Positions 13,765 through 25,387 of a stretch of 64,000 bases of DNA are shown one piece after another. Every line of letters starts with the position of its first letter. Within the stretch, counting starts at the first letter, position 1. Where the stretch lies: positions 116,929,264-116,993,263 of the forward strand of contig JAVGWX010000003.1 in assembly GCA_036924085.1 (NCBI GenBank), given 5' to 3'. The notes beneath the pieces were generated by a model. That model was not told where the DNA came from, did not search any database, and saw only the letters and a program-made list of their open reading frames with translations. Source of the stretch: Ariolimax columbianus (taxonomy: Eukaryota > Mollusca > Gastropoda > Stylommatophora > Arionidae). Position numbers and translations under genes: made by a program.

Positions 13765-14400
13765 AAGATTCTTTGTCTAGAAGTTTTGGTAATTGTCCAT
13801 GCTTCACATCCATAAGCTGCCACACCAAAAACATAGGCTCTCAAGACTTTTACTTTTATCGCTTTGTTGGTGCACTGCCATAATTTCTTCAGGCTGTTCA
13901 GTCTCTGCATTGCCATAGCTAGTGTTTTTTCTGATTTCTTTCGAGCAGTCACCATTTTTGTCAATTATGGAGCCCAGATATTCAAAATGTGTGACCTGAT
14001 TTAATTCCTCACCACCCACTGTAAATTTATGCTGAAATTGTGTTTTATCGGTGGTCATTATCTTTGTTTTGTTTATGTTTATGAACATATTTTGATCTTT
14101 ACTATGTCCATTAACGGCTGAAAGTAGCTGCTCTAGCCCTTCTGCACTTCTTGATAGTATCACTGTGTCATCTGCGTATCGTAACTCTGGAATCTCGTAC
14201 CCACCAATCGTAAATGGGTCCAAACTTTCAATGTTCTCATCTTCTCGAACATTTCTCATTATACATTCCGCATATATAATGTACAGATAAGGTGAGAGTA
14301 TGCATCCCTGTCGGACTCCCTTTTGTACTGCAAACCAATCTGATGTTTGCCCATATACTCGGACAGCGGCTTGTTGATCTTGGTATAATATATGACTATC
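13765..14400 (-). pseudogene. Family B non-LTR reverse transcriptase relic
   Basis: The minus strand encodes the middle of an endonuclease/reverse transcriptase type polymerase. KGVRQGCILSPYLY precedes the YADDTVILS catalytic box, then come TDKTQFQHKFTVGG, the FEYLGS.ID.NG motif, and AYGCEAWTITKTS after a frameshift near 13950. The reading frame breaks at I-like copy A. The arrangement is that of RTE/CR1-type elements often annotated as endonuclease-reverse transcriptase; the clade is not certain. No RNase H is visible. Confidence 0.8.
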
Positions 14401-14524
14401 TCATTGAAAATCAAAGTATTAATTTTTATATTTCATTTGATAATTGTACTGCTTAGCATGATAACTGACTCAAAATCCATCTAGAGCTATCAGCTTTCAA
14501 GAAATAGTGACAAATCTATACTTC

Positions 14525-14850
14525 TAAGCCTGATAGAGGGGACTAACGTCTGGTCAGGCAGAACATACTGATCGGACAAGACTAAGACCCCGACCTCACC
14601 CCCACCTCGCCGCGATTGTTTCGTGATAGTCTGGCTGACGAGGTGGGGGCCCGACATGATCCCAGCAGTAGTGAAGGACACGCACATGAAACAAAGCATA
14701 GCACAAACATTTGGAGGACTCAGGGTCCACCTTCATCAGCACACTCGGAATTTGAGAAAATCTACTGCAACCCGTCACCTAAAACACTTTTCAGCGCGGA
14801 AAAGAGTAAACATACTCATTGTGGGAATTCAACAACAACAACAACATCCC
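14525..14850 (+). repeat. AAC-tailed dispersed repeat, copy 2
   Basis: Same family as 9140-9466, including the CGACATGATCCCAGCAGTAG segment and a short (AAC)n tail at about 14829-14845. From 14851 to 16014 I see nothing recognisable. Confidence 0.7.
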
Positions 14851-16014
14851 CAACCCTGCGGAGCAGCAATAAAGAAAAATAAACCTTTAATAATTTGACG
14901 AATGTTCTCCTATGTTTATATTCTCGCTCCATATCAAAATATAATCTCGACTACAGCAAAGCCTTTCACTTGCAGCCAGTATCCGACCACTTTAAGTGCC
15001 GGTTTATATCGCAATTATTTCACACGATGCAGTTGCTAGCCTCATGTACAACTTTCTGCAGTCGCTTTTTACGATATACTCCTAAGTTACTGGGCAATTT
15101 AGAATGAATCACGCAATTCCTGGAAATATACGAGCAGAATGAGAACACACTGCCAGATAACCTAGCTGGATACTGACGCATGAAGGACGGGGGGTATGGT
15201 AATCCTGAAATATGTGCACGTCATTCATGCAAGGATTCCCTATTCAAGTGTAAAGCGAGTACTGAGTTCCTGACCATTGACCCGCTGTACATAAAACGCA
15301 AAATTAATGTCGAGACATTGCTGTGCTTTTTGACGGAATGTGAAATAAATCAGCTTTTGGGGAACAGAACAGCAGCTGCAGTAATGAATTGAATATCTGC
15401 AATCCTCAAATGATCACGAGGTTTAGAAAGTATACGTGCGTGTCATGAGTTTATTATTTTGATATTAGGAAAGCACTACTGTGATAGATAGACAATGCCG
15501 CCCCCGAGATTAGCAGATCTGACTCGACAACAACCACTACTGGGAGAAAAAAGTCCGGAGACGTTAGTACACCCCTGAGGTTGGCTATCTAAAACCCAGT
15601 CAATCTGGATCCCTATCATGTCGGACTGAATCGAATTTCCTAGCCTGAACAGTATGGTTAATGATCGAATACATAGCAGGTATTAGGGCTCTGATATTCA
15701 AGGGTGGGTGGGTATCATGGCCATGCTGAGATTCACTGCAATAATCGCTATAATATACTAGCCTACAGGGCATCTATAGTCTGGACATTATATGCGGTTT
15801 ACATGTACGTAATAAAGTCAATCTTAGATGACAATATCATTAAGATTAGTACTAGGGTGTTTACTCCCATAGCTCAAGTCTACTGGAAAGATTTACACGG
15901 CTTGGGAATAAAAATTGCTTGCTTGCACAGTCGCCACATCCTGTAGAATTGTTTCAATTTGACCTCTGATAGAAAACAAACTAAACGACTAGTTTATCTA
16001 ATTGAAAATGATGT

Positions 16015-16620
16015 TGAAAACTGCTCGGCTGAAGCCCGTGCTCTGACTATTGTGACAGAACTTATTGTCCACAAGCCAGTGGCAGCAGGTTGTATTCATA
16101 GCAGATGCTATGCCAGTTATGCAAGCGCTTGAGAATGATAAACTGCTAGAGCTTAACAAATTTTGGGCGAACTAAAAGACAAGAGAAGGGTAGTGCTACA
16201 GTTGATACCATCACACTGTGGCATATCAGGAAATGAGACAGCCGACATTTAAACAAACGAGGGAGCAACCACGAGAAGAACAAGAACAATCACATTTCAA
16301 GAAAATAATACACGTATCTGATCTATAATAAGGGTGGATGAAACCAGAGACAACTATCACTACGTTGATCGAGCAGAGCAAGCAACCCTGTTCCGCGTGA
16401 TAACGAGACTTGACAGATTGAATGGCTATTTACAAATGTTCTCCATCACATACGTGTATGTACAGTACAGACATCCGATCATATCCTGCAAGACTTTTAT
16501 ATGCTTAGCCAATTGCTTACTAAGCATTGGCCCATTGAGACGAATATCCCAACAAAGCTGTTTGAAAGCCATACAGAACTTTCTGTATGACGTTATAAAA
16601 AGAATATTGCGAACGACTAC
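16015..16620 (+). pseudogene. Second I-like LINE family, RNase H and C-terminal relic
   Basis: With frame changes, the plus strand reads a diverged RNase H: AEARALTIVTE (catalytic Glu region), then FIADAMPVMQAL (catalytic Asp), then a TITLWHI/HCGISGNETAD-like segment with a stop. After that come DRAEQATLFR.ITRLDRLN and a DHILQD-like HxxxxC region. It follows the same order as the copy at 51249 but differs strongly in sequence, so it is a different, older family. Several stops and shifts make it a relic. From 16621 to about 17690 nothing else is recognisable except a TTC run at 17037-17064. Confidence 0.65.
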
Positions 16621-18019
16621 AAGATGAAGAGTGAGAATCAGACAGAAAACAAAATATGCCTTTCTGAGTTTTTAAACACGTGTCTCCGTGGTCAGACTTC
16701 AGACATCCAAACTGATCAGCCAGCCGTTCCTTGATGTTCACAATACCGTAGACTTAACTAGTCCTCACTAGAGTAAAGTTAAAAGTGCAGGAAGTCAAAT
16801 AGCAGAAACTGCTGTCAGAGATGAAGTGTTTCTGATTTATTGTATTGGAGTTCACCTTTTCATGTACTGGAATGTCTAGCTCTGTTTTTCGCTATCATTC
16901 CTCCCCTAACAGAAAGCTTGGTACCCATTTATATTTCAGTCGATTGGAACGTGTGGATAACTGTGTCAAACCCAATACATTTCTTTGAAGAAACTATCGC
17001 TCGGTCACTTTAGCGCTTGAGGCTTCATTCATAAAGTTTTCTTCTTCGTCTTCTTCTTCGTCATTATCGCCTCTAGAGTACAAGAATCAAATGTAAATCT
17101 AGTAGCTCCTGAAGCATCAGGAGTGTTTGTACCAGCGAACTATGAAAACGATCAGTATACATACCTTTCCCCATACGATGAAATGAACAACTAAGCTAAT
17201 TGTATGTCAAATGTACATTACTGTCGGTTCTGCTAAACATGAAACCGTAAACATATAATGAAATAACAGCGTGACGTAAGATATTGTTCGATAGAGCAAT
17301 CTCGTTCTCTCTTAACCATCTGTTTGATTTAAGCAACTCCTGACACGTTCATTAGGTCTAGGTATAATTGATATAATGTGTGAATTCCGCTTTCTAGCGT
17401 TTCAACACATATCGCGATGTGGTGGGAAACGTTAATCACTAGTTGTCTATGGATGCAGTGGGCTTTTCACGGAATGCGCCAACCCCACAACCATCAACCA
17501 TATACACTCATAAAAAGCGGTAATTGTAAGCAGGATTGCAAATAACAAATACAAGAACACTGAACATTAACAATTGCTAACATAATTAAATTCTATACAA
17601 CGAAAATGTTCGAGATGTTTTATTCCTAACGTTTAATTGATAACATTAGGGCCATGTCCACAGGCCGCCTATTCAAATCTGAATTTGCAGCAACAATCAA
17701 CTAGACATATTCAACATTATATTCAATAATTGATGGGCACGTTAGCTTAGCTCATAGCGAGCAATTCATTATATTATGTGCTAACAGTGATCCTTGATTC
17801 GAATTGCGTCCGAAGACTTAATCCGGATCATGATTTTAATCCGGGAACGCTTCTCTAGTCAACCCAACTGTAAATGTGTACCTGACGTATGCGTTAGGGA
17901 AAGTAAAAACAGCCAGGAAGGGCACATCTCACACGCTGAAACTTAGTACAATGGAGTCTTCAAAAACACAATCTCCAACCAGAGGTTAATTCTGCTGAAT
18001 TTCCATTTTACTTTACTTA

Positions 18020-18330
18020 TTCAACAAACAGCTAGTCGTAAACAACATCATAGTCAACAATCAACTAGCCATATTCAACAACTTGATATCCAATAATCAA
18101 TTAGCCGTATTCAAGAACATCATATGCAACAATCAATTAGCAATTTTCAACAACATCCTATTCAACCAACAATTAACTAGCCCTATTTCAACATCATATT
18201 CACCAATCAACTAGCCATTTTCATCATTATATTCAACAATCGACTAACCATATCCAACATCGTATTTAACAATCAACTAGTCATATTCTACATTTTTCAA
18301 CAATTAACTAGCCATATTTAACATCTCTCA
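18020..18330. repeat. Degenerate tandem repeat of about 40 bp
   Basis: Repeated phrases of the type CAACAATCAACTAGCCATATTCAACA occur with 35-45 bp spacing and many substitutions. Weaker copies start near 17685. Confidence 0.65.
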
Positions 18331-18360
18331 ACTGAGATATTTAATATCAGGATTTGGCTT

Positions 18361-18690
18361 GGCTTAGCTTCGTTCGTTCTCAATCTCCCGCTACCAAACC
18401 CTGAAAGGGCTTAAGTAGCAGAATATAGTCCAGAGAACGGCATGCGTTGTATCGTAGTTTACAGCTTGACTGTTATATTTGCACTTTTCGATCCAACACA
18501 TCCGACTTGAGCAATTATTTTTTGAGTACCGGGTTAGTATTCAATCCCTTCTCCTTAGCCAGTCTGCCCTGCTGCAGCCTGTTATCTAGGATCACCACAT
18601 GGCGGCGTAGAAGGGTCTTGGCAGCTCTGGTTCGCTGGCCCTGCCGCTAGCAGTCAGCTATGTGTCGCTGACCGCTGCATCTCATGCGCT
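18361..18690 (-). repeat. repA dispersed repeat, copy 3 (longest)
   Basis: Inverted relative to the copy at 1-252 and longer on its 5' side. On the minus strand it runs from CGGTCAGCGACACATAG through CTAGATAACAGGCTGCAG and the core CAAGTCGGATGTGTTGG to GAGATTGAGAACGAACG. No GAA tail follows here. Upstream of the core it aligns loosely with the LINE 5' region near 55180-55270. From 18691 to 19860 I recognise nothing, though 19416-19673 (minus) is an 85-codon frame of unknown status. Confidence 0.65.
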
Positions 18691-19865
18691 GCTCAGTATC
18701 TTGATCCCATATTAGGATTTAATATTGAAGCCATTTGCACGTTATTGCTTAAGGCAAATTCGTTTAACCACAACATTGTAATGAACGGATACGATTTGTT
18801 TCCTTTTTTCAATCACGTTGATGCATGATAAAAAGAGTTAACCAAATATGTAATACAATGCTCACAGAAGGCCCACATGTAGGACCAAAGTCTTCTTTTT
18901 TTACAAAAGCAACAGGAAAAGAAACTAAATAATACAGATTTTTTAATTTGCAGTCTTCGTGTTTCTTAAGAAAGTCTAAAAATCCAAACAATAAACAAAG
19001 ACATTGATATATTACAAAACAAGCGCAGTTATCCAAACACATTAGTTACCTGTCATGTCACACAGTAGTAGAATAGGTGAAAATCAGTGAATGATTGAGA
19101 AAATAAGTCAAACTAAAAGCCTAAGAGCAACGGAGAAGACGTACACGATTGGCTAGTTGTGAAGGTGAATGACGTAGAAACCAAACTAACTTCTATCTTT
19201 ATCCATTCCATATATTAGGTCAACAGGAAGGTTATCGCATGACATCAGTTGGTGATTACAGTTTCTGAGCTACACAAGGAACGCACGAAATACATTAATA
19301 TTTATATGAATATAGCACATTTGTTACAAACGCTTGTTACACTCTCCCATCAGCTGATGTGTGTGTCTGTGGAACAATACAGTGTATCTTGATTTTTATC
19401 TTGATTACCCATTACTCAGCGTAGCTGCGGGTCCCAACTTCGTCCCCAGTGGACATTGTCATGGACCACGGAAGTCCAGTGTGTGGTAGGGTGCTCCTCT
19501 AGGGGCATCTCGGATGTTGCAGCGTACAGCAAGGTAGTTTGACCAACGCATTGAAAGTCTTCCCCGCTATCTCTTCTTATATCGGGGATACCAGACTGCT
19601 GTCGCCATGCTCCATCGCCTATCGTTTCGTCGTAACCTGTGACCCGCACATCTATCTTTTGCCTTGTCTGCATGAATTACCGCATCCGTTACATAGGACA
19701 ATCGTCTTATGTCAGAATTTTGGAGACATTTCATGTTGAAACGTATGTGGGGTCACACTCTGGAAAAGCAAGGAACGATGCAGTTGACAGATTGATTCTT
19801 TCTGTGAATCAAATCGACTGTTTCACTGTAACATGTTTTTCCAGAAGCACATCCACAAGAGGTAC

Positions 19866-19909
19866 GTATATACATTATATATGCGATATAAATATATATG
19901 TATATATAA

Positions 19910-19997
<88 letters not shown>

Positions 19998-20200
19998 GCG
20001 AACACACACAAACAGACATAACACACACACACACACATATCTTCTGTACTGACCCTAGCACAAATACACACACACACGAACACACACACATACAGACAAA
20101 CAGATTGAACACACACACACACATACACACATGTATCCACTGACCCCAACACACACACACACTCACACACACACTCACACACACACACACACAAACACAC
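19866..20200. repeat. Compound microsatellite (TA)n-(GA)n-(CA)n
   Basis: TA-rich from 19880, pure TA at about 19914-19966, GA at 19967-19995, then interrupted CA to 20197. All reading frames here are low-complexity. Confidence 0.95.
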
Positions 20201-20532
20201 ATGTTCCTCATTGACCCATATACGCTGGCCCTTAGATATCAGTGACATAATTTCAAACTTTCTTGTGTCAATATTCAATCTATTCCTGTGAAATGCCTTT
20301 TAACACTGTGGATTCATTATTTCTTTGTTTTTCTCTTGTTCTGAATCCCTACTTTTTGTTGTTATCGGCTTTCACGAACTTGGTCAAAATAACTTACAAA
20401 ACAACAGCACTGGTACTAAATCACATTCATCTATTTAACATACCCTTCTATGCAAGACATTTGCAATTACACCCGCATTTTCTGGTCCGGATAGTAACAT
20501 GGAGAGGTAGGGGGGGGGGAGGGGTGGTTGGC

Positions 20533-20544
20533 ACAGCGGTATAT
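20533..20544. repeat. Target-site duplication, left, of I-like copy C+D
   Basis: ACAGCGGTATAT, identical to 22959-22970. It directly precedes the TTC-rich complement of the LINE tail. Confidence 0.85.
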
Positions 20545-21686
20545 CTTCTTCATCTTCTTTATCGTACGCAGTCAGACAGTAACCATTATTTTTTCGAAAA
20601 AGGCAGCGGTCATCCTGAGGCTGTCGACACTGCCATAGAGCTTGTCTAGTGTTGCCACTGTAGATGGCCACATCTGCTCTCTCTGATCCTCGTATGTCGG
20701 GCAGTTTTGCAGAAAATGCTCAGCGGTCATTTTCCCGGTACCAGCCGGGCATTCGTCGGTGCCACCTATCTTCAATTTGTTGAATAGCTGGTACCTCAGT
20801 CTATTGTGGCCAGTGCGAAGTCTGAAGACCACGACCTGCTCTCTTCTGTTCAACTGGTAATAGGCATCGTTTTTTGTGTAGCCAGTATGTTCGGTTTCCC
20901 ATTTGGTCATGTATCTAGCTCTAATAAGCCGTTTTGACTCTTCGTATGTTATACTAGTATCTGGTTGTGGTAATTTTGCACCTTCTTTTGCCAGTCTGTC
21001 TGCCTCCTCGTTGCCTTGGATGTTGCAGTGAGATGGAACCTACTGCACCACTACCCTTTTTGGTGCGGACTGCTGGCATAGTTTACAGAGTACTGCTCTT
21101 AAATCATTAAGTTCAGTATTTTTATGGCTTTTTAGTGCTGTGACGACGGCCAGAGCATCTGTAAGCAGGACTATGTGGCTTTCATTCCTTTTACCTGTCA
21201 CCATTTCTTCCACTGCCACCCTCAGTGCCTCTGCCTCCGCTCTGAAATTGCTTGTGTATTTTCCAGTAGCGAATGACAGTGTTATTTTTCTGCCATTTTG
21301 TAGGTTCAGAAATGCTCCTGCCCTTCCGTTCTGTGTTGTATTTGTTACGGAACCGTCGGTGTTTGCATGGGTCCAGTCCATGCTTGGGTAGTTTTCCGTT
21401 ATGTAACTCAGGGTAGTATCTCTTCTTTCTTTTTCAGACTGGCAATTTTTGTTTCCAATACCTGGTATATTTTCTACCACCTCTGGAAATATATGCTGCC
21501 TCCAGGTTAGGTTTTCGAACAGTAGGGATGGGCTTTGATGTTAGTGCGTTCATGGGGTTTTCGTGCATCTTTGCTTTGGCTATTTCTGCAAAGTTTCTTT
21601 TCTTTAGTTTCCCCTTTCCGAAACTGTTTAGTCTCTGGTGCATTGGATGGTCAGTCAGTCATCTGAGTTTCTCTGATTGCAGCTGG
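20545..21686 (-). mobile_element. I-like LINE copy C (3' segment of a two-part copy)
   Basis: On the minus strand it carries ORF2 residues about 929-1301. RNase H reads ANTDGSVTNTTQNG, FATGKYTSNFRAEAEALR and TDALAVVTAL, followed by a Trp-to-stop change (VVVQ-stop) near 21040, then QLNRREQVVVFRL and the C-terminal Cys motif. A frameshift separates 21434-21643 from 21040-21480. It belongs to the FATGKYTSNF subfamily, as do copies E and F. The tail is a (GAA)-like run at 20545-20561. Its 5' end abuts copy D at a GCTCT junction (21687-21691). Confidence 0.9.
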
Positions 21687-22958
21687 GCTCTCTTCTGTTC
21701 AACTGGTAAAAGGCATCGTTTTTTGTGTAGCCAGTATGTTCGGATTCCCATTTGGTCATGTATCTAGCTCTAATAAGCCTTTTTGACTCTTCGTAGGTCA
21801 CACTAGAATCTGGTTGTGGTAATTTTGCACCTTCTTTTGCTAGTCTGTCTGCCTCCTCGTTGCCTTGGATGTTACAGTGGGATGGAACCCACTGTACCAC
21901 TACTCTTTTTGGTGCGGACAGCTGGCATAGTTTACAGAGTACTGCTCTTAAATTATTAAGTTCAGTATTTGTATGGCTTTTTAGTGCTGTGACTACGGCC
22001 AGGGCATCTGTAAACAGGACTATATGGCTTTCATTTATTTTGCATGTCACCATTTCTTCTACTGCAGCCCTCAGTGTCTTCGCTCTGAAATTGCTTGAGT
22101 ATTTTCCAGTTGCCACTGACAGTCTTGTTTTCCTACCATTTGGTAGGCTCAGGAATACCCCTGCCCCTCCGTTCTGTGTTGTGTTTGTTACAGAACCGTC
22201 GGTGTATGCATGGGTCCAGTCCATGCTTGGGTAGTTTTTCGTTATGTACATCAGGGTTATGTCTCTACTTTCTTTTTCAGTCTGGCTGTTCTTGTTTCGA
22301 GAACCTGGTATATTTTCTACCACCACCGGAAATATATGCTGCTTCCAGGTAGGTTTGCGTACGGTAGCGATGGGCTTTGGTGTTGTTAATGTGTTCATAG
22401 GGTCTTCGCTCATCTTTGCTTTGGCTATTTCTGCAAAGTTTCTCCGCTTTAGTTTCCCATTTCCCAAATTGTTTAGTCTCTGGTGCATTGGATGGTCGGT
22501 CAGTCTTCGCAGTTTCTCTGACTGCAGCTGGGCTCTGCAGTCTCTTCTATCGGTCATGGATTGCAGTTTTGTAATCTTTTCAAGTTCTACAATTAGCGTT
22601 GACTTCATGTCTCCATTTATAACTCTCATGGCTTGGTTTTGGAGTTTGCTAATTTTATCGAAGTTCGCCTTTGCTGCTGTTGTCCATGCCGAAATGCCAT
22701 ACTCGAGAACTGGTCTCAATCTTCCAGTGTACAGTTTCTTTAGAATACTTTCGTCTGCTCCCCAGCTTGTGCCAGCAAGTTTCCTCATGATTGCAATTCT
22801 TTCTCTGGCTCTCATTCGGTTTCTCTCGATCTGACTTTTCCATGTCATGCGCCGATCAAATGTGACTCCAAGGTAGTTTGGGTTGTCGTTTGGCTGCAGG
22901 TATTTGCCGTTTAGACTTAATTTGGTGTTTTGGGGTTTGATTGATAGCGAGAATACGT
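21687..22958 (-). mobile_element. I-like LINE copy D (5' segment of a two-part copy)
   Basis: A 464-codon minus-strand frame (21655-23049) covers ORF2 residues about 790-1212. It contains LGVTFDRRMTWKSQ, the connection region and an RNase H with AYTDGSVTN, SVATGKYSSNF, TDALAVVTAL and WVPSHCNIQGNEEAD. The frame starts in flanking DNA, so its first roughly 30 codons are not LINE. It then jumps back to residue ~929 as copy C. D is of the SVATGKYSSNF subfamily while C is of the other, so this is not a simple tandem duplication. Confidence 0.9.
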
Positions 22959-22970
22959 ACAGCGGTATAT
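22959..22970. repeat. Target-site duplication, right, of I-like copy C+D
   Basis: ACAGCGGTATAT, identical to 20533-20544. No copy of it is present at the C/D junction, so the two parts share one insertion. Confidence 0.85.
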
Positions 22971-23156
22971 GATTCGAGCGAATTTTAAACAACGCATGCA
23001 GGGCGGTCAAACTGCTGACCAATTTAAGACATTTGAAGTTAGTTAACATTTATATGGCAATCCAGGTTTGTTTCTGTTGGGTAGTCCTAACCATACAGAG
23101 ATTCGGCAACACTGATAAAGGATTTGAATATCACTATAGCTGGTCATTTATATGTG

Positions 23157-23505
23157 TGAGGCGTGTTCAAATGAAACCGGACTAAACTGCAATAAGTGGA
23201 CATACGCACGATGCGCATGATGACGTCACTTCAGGTGTAAACAGCACATACCAACAGTCAAGTTTTCAAAATTGCATTATCTTCTGACTCATAGTTTTCT
23301 CGGGAGAATGATTGAGGGTGTGATTCGGAATCCAAACACAGTTGATCAGAGAGCGGTGATTCGCTTTCTTATAGCTGAAGGATATCGCGAAGTTGACATT
23401 CATCGCATAATGCAGACAGTATATGAGGACAAAAGTGTGTCGAAGGGAACAGGGAAGAACTGGTCAGGTCAGGCGCAAATTTTGTCGTTAAAACACATCC
23501 TTCTT
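23157..23505 (+). pseudogene. Mariner-like transposase fragment, N-terminal HTH
   Basis: After a GAGGCGTGTTCAAATG end resembling mariner-type terminal repeats (from about 23158), the frame 23272-23508 reads QRAVIRFLIAEGYREVDIHRIMQ...VYEDKSVSKGT. This matches the first helix-turn-helix of SETMAR-type mariner transposases. It stops soon after the HTH and the DDE domain is missing. Nothing recognisable lies between 23510 and 23740. Confidence 0.75.
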
Positions 23506-23740
23506 TAAACATCATTGTCCAGTTCTTCACTGTTGTCTGAAATAACATTTATTGTACATTATGAGCTTCCTCGTCCCATGTACAATCCATGTTAGTAGTC
23601 ATTTAGGACAAGCATGGAAGGTTACAGTTACATTATTCTCTTCAAACCGGGTACCACTCGAGTAAGCCAACACTATCTAGAATATAAAAGCAACATGCAT
23701 AAAGGGTAAGCTATATGTGATTTTGGAAAATCATTGAAGC

Positions 23741-24003
23741 CTACGTTATGTTATGTTATGTTATATTATATTATGTTATGTTATGTTATGTTATATTATA
23801 TTATATTTTATTATATTATATTATATTATATTATATTATATTATATTATATTATATTATATTATATTATATTATATTATATTATATTATATTATATTATA
23901 TTATATTATATTATATTATATTATATTATGTTATATTATATTATATTATGTTATATTATGCTATATTATGTTATATTATGTTATGTTATGTTACAATATG
24001 TTA
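23741..24003. repeat. (TTATA/TTATG)n pentanucleotide array
   Basis: About 50 units; TTATG variants lie at both ends and pure TTATA in the middle. A 5-nt period gives all three plus frames open, which explains the overlapping LCYIILYY-type frames. Confidence 0.95.
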
Positions 24004-24026
24004 CTTATCTGCCAATAGGAGTTGTA

Positions 24027-25345
24027 CACAACATTTATTTATTTGACAAAGGCATCGGATACAGTAAACAGAGAAGGGTTGTGGATGATACTGTCTAAGT
24101 TTGGCTGATCCAACAAGTTTGTAACTATGGTGAAACAGCTACACGAAGGCATGCGTGTTTGTGTACTGGACAGCGGAGCAATATCTAAAATATGTCTAGT
24201 ATCAAACGGAGTAAAACAAGGATGTGTACTCGCCCGGACCCTGTTCAGCATGATGTTCGCGGCCACGTTGACAGACGCCTTCAAATCACTAGAGCTTGGC
24301 ATACCCATAAAGTACCGCACGGATGGCAAGCTACTCAATCTCAGATGCTGGCGACATAATCAGGAAACTTGTATTTGCTGACATTTGCGCTCTGATCAGC
24401 AACTCAGTACTGAACATACAGGTTGGAATACACCGGTTCTCGGCCGAATGCAAAAATTTTGGCCTAACCATAAATGCCAAGAAAACAGAGGTCATGTACC
24501 GACCAGCACCAGGCATACCCTACACAAAATCAGAGACCACAGTCGGCGGGCAGGCGTTGAATTTCGTATTTTGGGCAGCACGCGCTATCAAGATCTGTCA
24601 GCCTCGATGATGAGCTGGCAAGCAGAATAGCAAAGGCCAGCACAACCTTTGGTAGAATGCGCTCGATGGTGTGGGAACGTCGTGGTATCAGCGTCAAGAT
24701 CAAACTCAAAGTCTACCGTGCAACCATCATTCCAGCCCTACTCTACGCATGCGAAAGCTGGACTGCATACTCTGAACATGGAAGGAGGTTAAAACACTTC
24801 CACACAGGTTGCCTGAGGGGAATATTCCACATCCGATGGCAAGATCGTGTCACTGACATCGAGGTTCTCTTGAGGGCTAACATGCCCAGGATCCATACAC
24901 TGCTAGAAAAAACACGACTAGGATAGGCCGAACACCTCGTCCGTATGTCATACTAGCGGCTCCCAAAGAAGCTTCTCTACGGTGAGCTGAGAGAGGGATG
25001 GCGCGAAAGAGGGCGCCCAAAGAAACGTTTTAAAGACGGTCTTAGATACTCACTGAAAGTTGCCAAAAAGACGTCGACACCTGGGAATGTCTTACGCAAA
25101 ACAGATCTAACTGGAGAAGCGTAGTAGAGATTGTAGCTACCAGCGAAGACCAACGTGTTGTGAAAGCCCAGAGCAGACGCGAGACCCGGAATTCACGAAC
25201 CTCCGGAACACGAACACCTTCTACAGACCTCCTGTGCCCGCATTTGCCTGTTCAGCCACATGCGCACCCACACTCAACATGGAATTATGTGACAAGAATG
25301 ATATATCGGCGGTTCTCATCGACAACGATGGACAGCTATTACTAT
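24027..25345 (+). pseudogene. Family C non-LTR reverse transcriptase relic, C-terminal half
   Basis: With frame changes it reads TKASDTVNREGLWMILSKFG, then GVKQGCVLA.TLFS, GKLLNLR and LVFADICALI (catalytic box with ADD changed to ADI). After that come FGLTINAKKTEVMY, WERRGISVKIKLKVYRATI, LLYACESWT, FHTGCLRGI..IRWQDR and LPKKLLYGEL. The order matches endonuclease-reverse transcriptase (RTE-like, CFDP2-type) proteins. Stops and shifts occur near 24112, 24380, 24610, 24925 and 25125. TTATG repeats lie on both sides. Confidence 0.8.
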
Positions 25346-25387
25346 ATTATGTTATGTTATGTTATGTTATGTTATATTGTGTTATGA
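25343..25387. repeat. Short (TTATG)n run
   Basis: About eight TTATG/TTATA units at the downstream edge of the family C relic, the same motif as the array at 23741-24003. From 25390 to 26690 nothing else is recognisable. Confidence 0.85.

Noticed and set aside
19753..20278. Minus frames of about 150 codons rich in Cys-Val and Tyr-Ile
   Set aside because: They read through TA, GA and CA microsatellites.
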